From Ophiosphaerella korrae (Eukaryota > Ascomycota > Dothideomycetes > Pleosporales > Phaeosphaeriaceae): 64,000 bases of DNA. This document shows, piece after piece, positions 32,401 through 41,544 of this stretch. The notes beneath the pieces were generated by a model, which saw only the letters and a program-made list of their open reading frames with translations, was not told where the DNA came from and searched no databases. The position numbers and the translations under genes were made by a program. Within the stretch, counting starts at the first letter, position 1; every line of letters starts with the position of its first letter. Location of the stretch: positions 62,001-126,000 of the forward strand of contig JALNQF010000082.1 of assembly GCA_028456385.1 (NCBI GenBank), given 5' to 3'.

Positions 32401-32818
32401 CTTTGGCTTTGGAGTGGTGTGCAATGTTGTCGCGAAGGCGGTTGCGGGCCGTGTCGAGCCTTGGCGGAGGCGGTGCCCTGCGTTTCGGTGGGGGAGAGGG
32501 CATTGTGTCTGATTCGAGGATTCTCGACTTTCTGTCTCGCGTGCTGCGCCGGCGCCCGCCGTCCGTCTCGCGCTCTCTCTTGCGCTTCTCCATCTTGAGC
32601 TCTTCGTTCTTGGCGTGCGATATGGCGTGTTGGCGGGGCTTGCGCGTAGAGGGGGCTAGTTCGTCGTCGCTGGTTTCTGGGGGTGCCTGGGGTGCCGGGC
32701 GCAGAGAGACTCGCCGTTGCTTTGTGGCAGATTCGGCCGAGTTCTGGGAGCCAAACTGGGCGAGCAGGTCGTCGAGGTGTCCCTTGCGCTTGGTGGGAGT
32801 GACGGGCAGCGGGGCCAT
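29477..32818 (-). CDS. SNF2-family chromatin remodeller with C-terminal zinc fingers
   Basis: A single exon of 1113 residues. The N-terminal 130 residues are basic and disordered. The SNF2 ATPase starts near residue 190 with KPYQLSGLSFLLHLH, then Walker A GDEMGLGKTLQ, the DEGH box, LTGTPLQNN and, in the second lobe, STRAGGLGINL and AHRIGQTKKV. After a Lys/Arg-rich linker, residues about 950-1060 hold a tandem Cys/His cluster. It begins CLVCFDGSDSGHMVNC, with CPRGYHYDC and a second CCECG..CRWCPQGFCEDC unit, i.e. PHD/RING-like zinc fingers. No chromodomain or bromodomain was seen. Order (ATPase first, PHD last) differs from CHD/Mi-2 proteins. Nearest relatives are ISWI/Lsh-like filamentous-fungal remodellers; exact orthology is not resolved. 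It is head-to-head with clr2. Confidence 0.9.
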   Translation of the reverse strand: MAPLPVTPTKRKGHLDDLLAQFGSQNSAESATKQRRVSLRPAPQAPPETSDDELAPSTRKPRQHAISHAKNEELKMEKRKRERETDGGRRRSTRDRKSRILESDTMPSPPPKRRAPPPPRLDTARNRLRDNIAHHSKAKANCFLLANKHYFLPLLPQTNYITKLLAHRGPPTQIVDYEELSQQPKGVTATLKPYQLSGLSFLLHLHNNGFSGILGDEMGLGKTLQTLSLFQHLEERDQKNAFTSEELRPYLVICPLSVLNSWVTEAQKWVPGLKVLRFHGAPGERLRLKRVAHGMEDLNGNETVYSRNKKASRSHKAGFRVSESDIPTESSAYKIIVTTYDTFAAEQSWFKTAFVWRYVVLDEGHKIKSSTTQISSALRNISAEYRLILTGTPLQNNLSEMWALLAWLYPDVFTENTNLLFKESFDLNKGKVNRQTIDDSRHLLELIMLRRMKDSPGVNLGLPPKEEILLYVPLTPMQRFWYTRLLTRVDNAMLNELFANSKDKEKIVMEQDKQDDQHLQHAVGEWEETTTIMRQALEKERQSVEIKSAWQKLMNLVMQLRKCCSHPYLLPGVAPDPYYLGDHIIRASGKFILLEKLLKYTIFEQGKKVLIFSGFTRTLDYTEDLLSLLSSYGQRFKFLRLDGSTARAKRNLDIRLFNQEASDYKVMLLSTRAGGLGINLTRAQDVIFLDEDWNPQITLQAEARAHRIGQTKKVTIYKLCSQGTVEEQMMGRIRKKLYLSTKITESMQNIHSHNERIVVKERSAGRRSLADEMPQMDTSQLKTLIRRGAQTLSHPDIDATEMVSWDLDTMMKECRDKPADTTGARHSQADEDEEKWLSVMERVECAVFDGKRYLRQLDDKSKTTTSNILPATIAREDRRKGKNTTVMVDGFAISKESMNCGDWEAVPTLAGKDPRLADAVRDKRREFNHEQHCLVCFDGSDSGHMVNCKSCPRGYHYDCLEPEYRAKVKGFAGFFCSQHACCECGKNTTDAGGLIFRCRWCPQGFCEDCLEWNKTQLIGENLPEFELLGEEATHGGFYIKCPSCVSLCEESEEQREWIQVWENGYKTQHDVLLQNRRLERGDEEVDDTTSTPALTDTSLPTPALCGSRVSTPR

Positions 32819-33000
32819 GGTGGGCGAGGGAGGGCGAGGAGGAGGGCGAGGAGGGCGAATGTGAAAGTGAGTGGAACAAAGCTGGCGCGAAACGAAGTCG
32901 CGCTCGACGCGTCGGAGACAAGCGGCTTAACGCCGGGCTCGGGGCTGCCATGATTGTCGTGCGTAGCGGTAGCAGCCATCTACCAGAACAACCCCCCGCC
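32819..33000. promoter_or_regulatory. Bidirectional promoter, SNF2 remodeller / clr2
   Basis: 182 bp separate the SNF2 start from the preferred Clr2 start. Both genes must be driven from this G/C-rich block, which makes co-expression likely. Confidence 0.65.
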
Positions 33001-34983
33001 ATGACGCAGCCCCTCACACCCTTCCACCCCATCTTCGCCACCAAGTCGGACGGCCACGATGTCGTCAACCAGAAGGGCCGCGTGGTGCGCAACGGCCCGA
33101 CCCAGGAGCAGCTCGACCGCACGCCCAACGACCAGGGCCAGTGCGACTTCTACCGCCTGATTGAAAAGGAAGACCCCAAGCACATGGACTGGCGCAAGAA
33201 GCTGGGCGGCATGCTCCTGCGCGAGTTGGCCGGCAAGGCCCACGAGGACAAGTGGCAGCAGACCATCCTGTGGGACTTTCCCGAAAACTACCGCCTCTAC
33301 GAACACATCAAGACCAAGCCAGACGGCCAGGCCAAGACGGTCAAGAACCACTCGGGCGGCGGCCACGACCGGCAGGATGCCTATCTCTACGGCTATCCCA
33401 AGGGGCCTCGCAAACGCTTCCGCAGCCCTGCCGACTTCTTCCCCCATCTGCTCTGGCTATGCACCGACGAAAACAGCGACTACCAGAACTGCACCTGCAA
33501 AATGTGCTCGCCCGTCCAGCTCCAGGTCGAAAAGCCGGCCGCCAGGCCAGAGCCCAGGCCAGAGCCTGCGCTCGTCGCAGTCAAACGAGAGCCGCCCATG
33601 GACCCTTCTACCTTCTCCACCGTCCCGTCACCAGCCCCCAGATCTGCTTCGGGTCCGCCTGCCCAAAGCCCTGCCGTCAAACCGGCTGCGCCCGCCGGGC
33701 CCCTTGCCCAGACACAAAACACCCCCCAGATTCGGCCTCCCGCTGTACTGCAGTCCACTCCACTTCCCCAGCCCCGCGGAGTCGAACAGCTCACTGATGG
33801 CCGCTATGGCCACTTCATCTGCAGAACAGGCGAGGTGGTCTGGTTCTATCGGCCAAAGACATCTGCCTGGGGGTTGGGCCTTGTTGTTCGACGATGGACG
33901 ACGAGGGACAGCTTGACGGGCAAGGCGTACTTGATCCAGCCCTTGTCGCATCCCTTTGACACCGCAGCACCAGAAATCGTAACAACTGATGAGCATGTCA
34001 AGCCCTGGCTTGCCTGGTCTGCGCCGGCGTGTACCTACCCCTACCTAAAGCAGAATTCCCAGCTGAGATATGACCAAGTGGACTGGAGTGCCCTCTTGTC
34101 TGGCCAGTATGGTCACGGTATTGCAGATGTTGATGCATCCATCATGGCAGCCAAAGCAATTGACACAACTTACACCCTCTTTGGGCTTGTAAAAACTACT
34201 CCAATCGCCTCTGGTGAAGAACGCGTCTATAACGGCATATATTTAGGAGCAGAGAAGATCTGGAGAGGCGACCCTGTACGCATACGATTAGCTGAAGGCA
34301 CTGATCTCATGGTTGTCACCAACATTGTTGAGCGTGTCATCGGAAATCCAGGGCAGAAGCAGCCAGGTATTCAGCCAGCCACGCAGGTTTGGGCGACGGG
34401 CGACATCTACAGCTATTCTACAATGCCTGCCCCAGATCCATCAAAACCCCCGGTCCCTCCTTCAGAATCAAACGCCAACATCCCAATCCGTATGCGGGAA
34501 GACATCGCTTGGCGAAACCGTATGCTTATACCCATGAACCACACTCTTGGATGGTGGCGGCTCATCTCTACCTCCGCACGTGTGGAGATGGCTGATGTCA
34601 AGGGTCGCTGGTACGAAACGAGCCTTCTTTTCGAAGACTCTTTTACCGAGGCCGTCAAGAAAAACGAGGGCGGAAATGGCATTTGGATGAATGCGCGTGG
34701 CGATGCCACCGGCATTGGGAGAAATATTGGCCTCTCAAGACCAGATCGTGTCGATGCATTCGGTGGCGCACTACCCAAGGGTACACAAATCATCGATGGT
34801 CTGGACGCACCTACGCAGCCGATTGCGCAAGGAAATCAACAAGCACCTACGAGCGACTTGCAGGCCCTGGACATAGGAGTGGGCACAAGCGGAACCGACC
34901 CATTCTCTCTTGATGACTTCATGAACGTAGAACACTTAGAGGACGGTACTGGCGTCGATTTCGGTCATGAATTTCGATTCTAA
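33001..34983 (+). CDS. clr2: Cryptic loci regulator 2 (Clr2) homologue
   Basis: Clr2 is a subunit of the fission-yeast SHREC silencing complex (with Clr1, Clr3 and Mit1), which acts in heterochromatin. The protein is 660 residues from the Met at 33001; an in-frame ATG at 32950 would add 17 residues and lies inside the promoter. Seen in order: an N-terminal conserved domain with WRKKLGGMLLRELAG; the YLYGYPKGPRKRFRSPADFFPHLLWL block; a small Cys cluster (CTCKMC); a Pro-rich linker; and a C-terminal domain with EVVWFYRPKTSAWGLGLVV, reminiscent of a bromo-adjacent-homology-type fold. The first 450 bp are strongly C-biased at third positions. Confidence 0.87.
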   Translation: MTQPLTPFHPIFATKSDGHDVVNQKGRVVRNGPTQEQLDRTPNDQGQCDFYRLIEKEDPKHMDWRKKLGGMLLRELAGKAHEDKWQQTILWDFPENYRLYEHIKTKPDGQAKTVKNHSGGGHDRQDAYLYGYPKGPRKRFRSPADFFPHLLWLCTDENSDYQNCTCKMCSPVQLQVEKPAARPEPRPEPALVAVKREPPMDPSTFSTVPSPAPRSASGPPAQSPAVKPAAPAGPLAQTQNTPQIRPPAVLQSTPLPQPRGVEQLTDGRYGHFICRTGEVVWFYRPKTSAWGLGLVVRRWTTRDSLTGKAYLIQPLSHPFDTAAPEIVTTDEHVKPWLAWSAPACTYPYLKQNSQLRYDQVDWSALLSGQYGHGIADVDASIMAAKAIDTTYTLFGLVKTTPIASGEERVYNGIYLGAEKIWRGDPVRIRLAEGTDLMVVTNIVERVIGNPGQKQPGIQPATQVWATGDIYSYSTMPAPDPSKPPVPPSESNANIPIRMREDIAWRNRMLIPMNHTLGWWRLISTSARVEMADVKGRWYETSLLFEDSFTEAVKKNEGGNGIWMNARGDATGIGRNIGLSRPDRVDAFGGALPKGTQIIDGLDAPTQPIAQGNQQAPTSDLQALDIGVGTSGTDPFSLDDFMNVEHLEDGTGVDFGHEFRF

Positions 34984-35938
34984 GTATTAGTATTTGACTC
35001 ATGTATATAATAGCAATTATCTAGGTTGTACGATCATTAAATTCAAAATCTTACGTTTTAGCTACTCCTTATTATCTCAGCTATTGATGCCCGCTCCAAA
35101 CTGACAGATACATATTTTAATCTTAGTAAGTACAAAAGAAACAGGAAATTTGGTTCTGATTCTGGTGTAGTTAATATTCGACGTGACACCAACTGACTTG
35201 CCAGCCAGTTCCGAGGTTTCACTCTTTGTGAAACCTGTCGATAGCACACTCCTGCTTGTCACTCTATCTACTGCGCATGAGAAGCGTAATAGGGGTTACA
35301 ACGGTAGTATCGTAGGTAAGACCACTCTAATCTTAACATTTATTCTCCAAGTTTCCAGTGCCAAGCTCTCTATTCTCTTTGAAGCTTCGCATAATCGAGA
35401 TATTTCACCCCTTTGGACTCTGTCCTATAACCCCATTGTAGCTAGCGCATCTCGTCAATGCTTACCAGTTAGCACAGCCTCGTGTTTTAAGCCCTTCTGC
35501 CCTTCACACACGAACAATGATACATGGTACAATACGAAGCCCGAATTATAATTATCTTCCATTGATTCACATCCGCTGCGATGACTGTGTTTTTTTTTGC
35601 GGCTGTTCAAGGGCACAGCTGAAGCCTAGGGGCTTGCTTCACCGGTCATGAAGGGCTGTATGCGCTCGTGTGAGGGCTGAGTCACATCTATTGACTTTGC
35701 ACAAATAAGATGGATAGTGCTATGTAAACACTCCCAATCTGATTTCTTGGCCACTTCATCGTGACAGAGTCAGTTCTCTTTCCATTCTTGCAAGCAACAT
35801 TGAAGTGGCAAATATAAGCACGGCAACGATTCGAATTTTAACCTGAGACAACGTTGCCAAGTAGAAGGTTTGGTAAGTAAAGCTATCAAATTTATCTGAG
35901 ACCTCATCGTCTAACAATGGTGTAGTGATTTGGTTATC
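34984..35938. other. No gene recognised
   Basis: 955 AT-rich bases between clr2 and the VWA-like locus, including a T9 run near 35590. No coding signal was seen. Confidence 0.5.
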
Positions 35939-38930
35939 ATGGCAAGTTGGAAGATCATCCCGGTGGAGTCAGACGACACCAAGATCGAATACATTCCTCT
36001 TCTGCAAAGTCGCAAATATTATGCGGTTGACGACTCAGGGTCAACAGCAGGAGCAATTCTAAGACGAGAACGGGCGTTTGTGGATGCTTTCCAAACCAAC
36101 CACGCGAATGAGCATGATGCAATCTCCCTGTGAGGTTCGCGGTGCGACACACTAACGAAGAATTTTGACCATGTCAAATGGCACTCCCAGCATGGTGGAA
36201 CACAACCATCCGAGATTTTGAAATGTTTGCCGGCACTCAATGTTATCAGAACGTCGAACATGTGGTTTCTCTTGACCGATGGTGAGATCTGGGATGGAGA
36301 TGCACATCGCCTAGCAGAGCTGGCTCTCGCCCAGGATGTGCTCAATGTACCGCTGGTCTTCGTCATCACAGGTTCTCGAGGCAAAACCCCCAGCACAACC
36401 AATATCTCTCTAGGCATATCTTTTCTGCTAGCTCGCAGGATACCCTAATCATTTTCAAAGAAACTGGTATACTGGCAAGATATATGTAATTGCTGGCAAG
36501 GGATGTTTCGCAGCGCTTGGTGGATCTGCTGTCGCCCAAGACCTGGAAAGCTGGGATGATCTGTGTCTTTTCGAAGATGAGCTTGCCTTCTTCTCTCACT
36601 GCGAGAAGCTCGAAGTTCATGTCGCAAAGGCAGAGTGCCGAACAGGACCAGCTCGGGGTGTGAGTCTTGGTACAGAATGGGAAAATCGGCAGCGTGGACC
36701 GGTCCATGTGGATTTGAATCTTCTTCCTGGAGCTGGTCTTTTATCCGATGACGATCTTTTCGGTCTACTTGCCGATGAAGCCTTCGACATACTCGCTGTG
36801 GCGTACAAGACACGTAGCCGCATCACTGAGTTACGAACTTTTGTGCAGCGTCAGAAGATTGAACAAATGTCTCCAAAGTTAGAAGATGTCGCAGGTGCCG
36901 GGGCTATCATTGCTAAGATGAGTAGTGCTCAAATAACAGATACAGAACGTCAAGAGCTTCAAGGATTGTTGCGAACGGCCCATGCACGTAACCGCAATGT
37001 CTTCCAATTATCAACCGCGGAATTTGCGAATTCTGAGCAGGCACAGAAATGGAGGAAACGTAATCAGTTTGTTGATGCTGCCCTTAGAACTCTAGCTTTT
37101 ATCGAAGCAGCTGGCTTTAATGCTAAAATCTTGTCCCGGAAGAGCAACCGGGCGAGACGAGCTGAGGTTGTGGAGTCCATCCCATCAATAGAAATGACGA
37201 AGCTAGACCTAGATGCGCCAGCATGCAAAAGATTTTGTTTGGTGTGCTGTAGCAAGGACGAAGTCATGTCAATATGTTTCAAGGAACCGAGACCAGACCA
37301 GATAGAAGACAACACCACAGATTTTGCTCTCAATTTTCCTCTTGCAGCCGGCGCATCAAACAAGAACTTCGACCTCATCTCGAGCCAGAACATCTGCTTT
37401 CAGTGTGCAATACTCTCACCTGGGGGGATATCAATCTATAAAGAACCGCTGACAGCAATTGTTCCTGCCGTTCAGTATGATGGCAATAACAAGCAGTACA
37501 TCAATGAACAACTGTACCTTGCCCTGACAGCCAAACTAGCAACTGGGGCTGCAGGTATCGCTCAATTGTCCATGGCTATCTTGCAGGAACTGATGAAGAC
37601 AAGACCTTGGGCTGGAGCAGTCAAAGATATGACAGAGCTTAGTGCGAATGAGGAACATGAAGCATTGCAGCGGCGCAAAACCTTCCAGTGGATGCTCGAC
37701 CAGCTAGTACAGAATACATGGACTCGTGGCGCGTGGGTCAAATACCCAGAAGCTTTGTCCTGGGCTGCGAAGGACTTTGAGTTGAATGGCCTGGCGAGTT
37801 TTGTCGTGACATACCCCGCAGCTGGTTTTCTCCATCTAACAGACCTTGGGGCCAGGACTGGAGCATTCGATGAAGAGTTGTTGAGCCGATTGAAGTCTGC
37901 TAAGACTATCTACTCCATCGTTTCCAAATACCTCACACAACTACAGGCCGCGCCCCAAGCTGACAGAAGTAAGGAGTGGAAACAAAGGTACCTTAGAGTG
38001 ATATACCAAGACTTCAATGGTGTTTTGGGGTACCAAAGGACCAGGGAGCTGACTTCCTAGTAGCCGATGGTGAGACGTTCACAGAGCGGCTTAACGCCTG
38101 CATCAGTGGGACGAATCTTGACCACAGAGAAGAGATCATGTGCAAGGTGCAACTTCTGTTGTTTTGGCTTCTCTTCAAACATAAGGGCCACTGCACCGTG
38201 CAGACTTTTCTTTAGTCGCCTTCGAGAGACCGAACCTCTAGCCACTACAGCCCTCGACCCCGCCCTCCCCGTTCCTTCAATAGAGCACCGGAATATCCTC
38301 CTCTCTATCTTCACCCGGCAAGATGCACACCTCATCAGCCCCGAAGTAGCAGCGCGGCACTCTAGCTTCATCCCATTCGCCAACCCCTTCGGTGCCTCAG
38401 TCCTGCGCTGTGGCTCTACACACTGTAAGAAGTCCTTTTGCAACTTAACTAAGTCTGAGCAAGTGAATGCTAAGACCGTCAACGCCATCCGCGATGCTCG
38501 TGCAAAGCACCTCATCAACGTCTACGGCATCGCAACACGATTTGAAACTTCGCCAACCGGCCTTCCCGAGCGTGTAGAGACTGGACATTCCCCTTTGTCC
38601 ATTCATGCTAGTCTACACGTTACCATTGTACGAGAATGGGCAATGAACACGACTGAGCAGCGACGCGCGGTTATCGACGACGAAGGTGCGCGCGAGGCTT
38701 TCATTGAGCGCGTGATATTGCGACTTTGTGCTGAGGGTCGAGGGAATACCTTTCAGAATGATTTAAATCACCATACCCGGGTTCTGCTTCCAACTCTTTT
38801 TGAGGTGTTGGGATACGCACTGAAGATGCAGGGCAAGGGGGGTCAACATGTTGCATTGTATGAACATGATTTTGCACAGAATAAGATGGAGAACAAAGTG
38901 AAGTGGGAGATGGAGGCATGCACACCTTGA
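35939..38930 (+). pseudogene. Large VWA-like protein gene with nonsense and frameshift lesions
   Basis: Successive frames read as one long protein of about 990 residues. The N-terminus has a von Willebrand A-like MIDAS: KYYAVDDSGSTAG (DxSxS) and, after about 100 residues, WFLLTDGEIWD. The rest is a long helical region with no known domain: a TELRTFVQRQKIEQMSPKLEDVAGAGAIIAKM stretch, CFLVC-type Cys motifs, ADGETFTERLNACIS and FWLLFKHKGH, ending at 38930. Apparent lesions are: TGA at 36131-36133; one base missing near 36419-36425; one missing near 36467-36472; one missing near 38025-38031; one extra near 38206-38215. Three of the four shifts are in T4 runs. An intron 38031-38214 would also restore frame but would discard protein-like sequence. 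Function is unknown. Confidence 0.6.
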
Positions 38931-39746
38931 AGGTGAGTTACCGTCGCACAGTTGGTGTGTGCATTGTGGAAGGAATTTTTGGCGTTGATTGTTGGCTCCA
39001 CCGACTTTTTACCTAGGTACGTAGTTTCATCATTTTGAAGTTGTGCATTGTGTCACTATTTTATCCCACCACGCCATAGCAACTAATGCACGGAATGAAA
39101 CCTCACAGAAACAATAAACTTGCGCTTGTCTCGTGTTTCGTTGAATATCGGCCTCAGCTAACCGCATTAGATACTTGCATGCGCCACTCTCATTTCCGGA
39201 TCACGATGTTACGGAACGTGCTCTCTCCCGCACGGGAAGAGTTGATATGGCCCCTTGAATGGTTCCATCCTCCCCTTCCACCCCAGTGACAGACGGCCTG
39301 AATGCCTAGCATCAACATCACGACACAATGAGACCCTGGGCATAACATCAAGAGCTCGTACGCACCTGCACCAGAAATGAGAAAAGAATCACAAATATGT
39401 GCAGTGATATTCAATAGATTGACCCGGGATTAAATACCTTCTCAAATACCTTTCATCTAGTATCTACTCTATGAAATAGGTATTCCTGTGCAAAACGCTA
39501 GCTGTTGGTTCATAGTGCTCCAAACTCCTGTCCTACTCCGAGATAATAATAAAAAAAAGAATCATATCATGAGTGTCCAATACTTCCGTCCTGAATACCA
39601 ATTATACAAGAGCATGTTATAGGACACACTTGTATGCTGATGCTGATAAAATGATTCAGACCAAGAACGCCGTCATATGCTTATGCTATGCCCGAACGCC
39701 GCGTATGTACAAGTCATGCAATGTGGTAAGAAAGGAAATGGAACCA
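38931..39746. other. No gene recognised
   Basis: 816 bases between the convergent VWA-like and GH79 loci. No coding structure was found. Confidence 0.5.
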
Positions 39747-41544
39747 CTATGGGCTCATAGACATCCCTAGCGCTAGGATGATGGTCACTACTGCAATAGA
39801 AATGGCGCTGTGCGATCCATGGATGATGGAAGAAGCACTGCTACTCTTCTTGCTTTGAGTTGGATCTGGCTTCAATACGAGGTTAACGCCGAGTTTGGAT
39901 CCGATATTTGCAATGATCGCCTGTGAGTCACGAACTTGGACGGTGAGCCGACCCGAGCCGTCTGTTGTGAATTTGTTGTCGCTGTTGTCGACAATACTGG
40001 AGCTACCAGTGATATCGTCATAGCTCATGCCGTTCCAGGTAACTTCAGACTGTGATTCTGAGCCAGGTGCTGTGAGGTATGAGAGGTAGACGTCTTTGTT
40101 TGCGTTTCCGGAACCGAGGTTAAGATTGAAAGAATAGCTGGCCTTATTATCAACGGAGCTATTAGCTGGCTTCGAGTTGATCATGACAACAGCCTGGAGT
40201 TGATCTTTAGCATAAGCGGTGTAGACGCGGATGCGGCCGCTGTAGCCGGATCCAACGTTGGTGGTCTTGAGCGAGGAAATTTGCGTAGTTCCATTGCCGT
40301 TACCGATGAGCTGGGCCACAGCAGCATGAGCATAGTACTGGGGTCGCACGAAGGAGGTATCGCGGCCATACATGGGAATAGGCTGCCACGCGGAGGCGTT
40401 AGAGTTGTCGGTCATGTGCATTTGCACTGATGAAATACCAATGGATGCAGCGTATAGGAAGAAGTTGAGGGTCCATAATGAAGCACCAAAGGTATCGCTG
40501 ACACCTGGCATACCAATGGGACCAACAGAGCTCATCTCTCGGAGGACATAAGGCAGTCCGGTTTTGAGGGCAATCTTAACCTGCTTTTCCCAGTAGAGGA
40601 ACTGGGTGTTAGTCTGATCCATGTCCATGAGATCGCTGAGAGTGAGGGGGGTCTTGGTGACTCCGATGACTAAGAAGGGTTAGTTAGAGAAGCGATTTGA
40701 GCATACGAATGTAGAGGGGCGTACAGTAAAAATAGTCGTGTTGGTTCCAGGCTGTCATAAAGTTGTCGCCATTTCTTCCAACCATGATACCGTCGTCGAC
40801 AAGCTGGGAAATCTCGAAGGTTGTACCAATGGTCGAGGCAGTGGCAGGCGGCTCAAAGAAAGCGCATGGTAGTTTGGCGGGTTTTAGAACACGTTCGCAT
40901 ACTTGCTCGCATCGATCAAGGAATTGGTCGGTGTATGCCTTGCCTGACCAGGCGCCTGTTCGGAACGAGTTCTCAAGCCACAGATCCGGCTCATTGCCGA
41001 CCTCAAACGAGTACAGCTTAGTGTTCTTGATGTTGTCGACAGCTCCTTTAGCCAGAGCGGCGATGCGATCGGCCCAGTCAGCGTCCATGTAGGCCATATT
41101 CAAGCCGAAGGTGATGGGGCTGTCCTTTGGGAAGCGGTCGAGTGCCCGGAAATAGCTGGGCCCGATGATCATAGAGTCAGCAGCAATGGCGCCCTGGGCC
41201 TTGGAATTCTTGTTGGGGGACCATCGGAACTCGGACTTGGTGTTGTTCCAGACCATGTAGTCTTGCGTGTTTCCACCTAGGCGGATGTGGGGAGGCGCGC
41301 CCGAATAGTCGGCCAGGTTTTGAAGCAGCTGGACGGAGAATTGGTTGACATTGTCGCCGCCAGTAAAGGAAAAGAGGTTAGAGGGCTCAATGCCAAAGCC
41401 AGCAAATGATGGGTTAATGTAGTCAGACGAGCCAGCCGGGGGGTTGGGTCCTAGGGCAAGTGATAGGGATCCTTGGGCAAGTGCGACGGGCAGGTAGAGC
41501 AGAGCAGCTGCGATGGTGCAGCCGGGGGGCAGCGAGGGTGACAT
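39747..41544 (-). CDS. GH79 glycoside hydrolase (beta-glucuronidase-like), GPI-anchored
   Basis: Exon 1 is 41544-40725; the 55-nt intron is 40724-40670 (GTACGC..TAG); exon 2 is 40669-39747. The protein is 580 residues. It has a signal peptide (1-23, ending ALA) and a (beta/alpha)8 catalytic part. The acid/base is in EVGNEPDLW (Glu about 185) and the likely nucleophile in LREMSSVGP (Glu about 318). A beta-sandwich region follows. The last 30 residues are a Ser-rich stretch followed by a hydrophobic tail (SIAVVTIILALGM), the arrangement of a GPI-attachment signal. GH79 includes beta-glucuronidases that act on arabinogalactan-protein or other glucuronosyl chains; specificity is inference. The enzyme would sit on the plasma membrane or wall. 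Confidence 0.9.

Noticed and set aside
32343..33128. 261-aa minus-strand frame spanning the SNF2/clr2 promoter
   Set aside because: Low-complexity Arg/Pro/Ser composition overlapping the SNF2 N-terminus in another frame.
33161..33996. Several 100-250 aa frames on both strands within clr2
   Set aside because: GC-rich shadow frames; only the Clr2 frame has conserved domains and continues to 34983.
36131..36133. Repeat-induced point mutation as cause of the TGA
   Set aside because: TGG to TGA corresponds to CCA to TCA on the other strand. RIP favours C followed by A, which would give TAG. No excess of CpA to TpA change is apparent around it.
38031..38214. An intron GTACCA..TTTAG that would restore the frame of the VWA-like gene
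   Set aside because: Phase fits, but it would remove 184 bases that read as a coherent protein segment (ADGETFTERL, FWLLFKHKGH). The frameshift explanation is preferred, though not proven.
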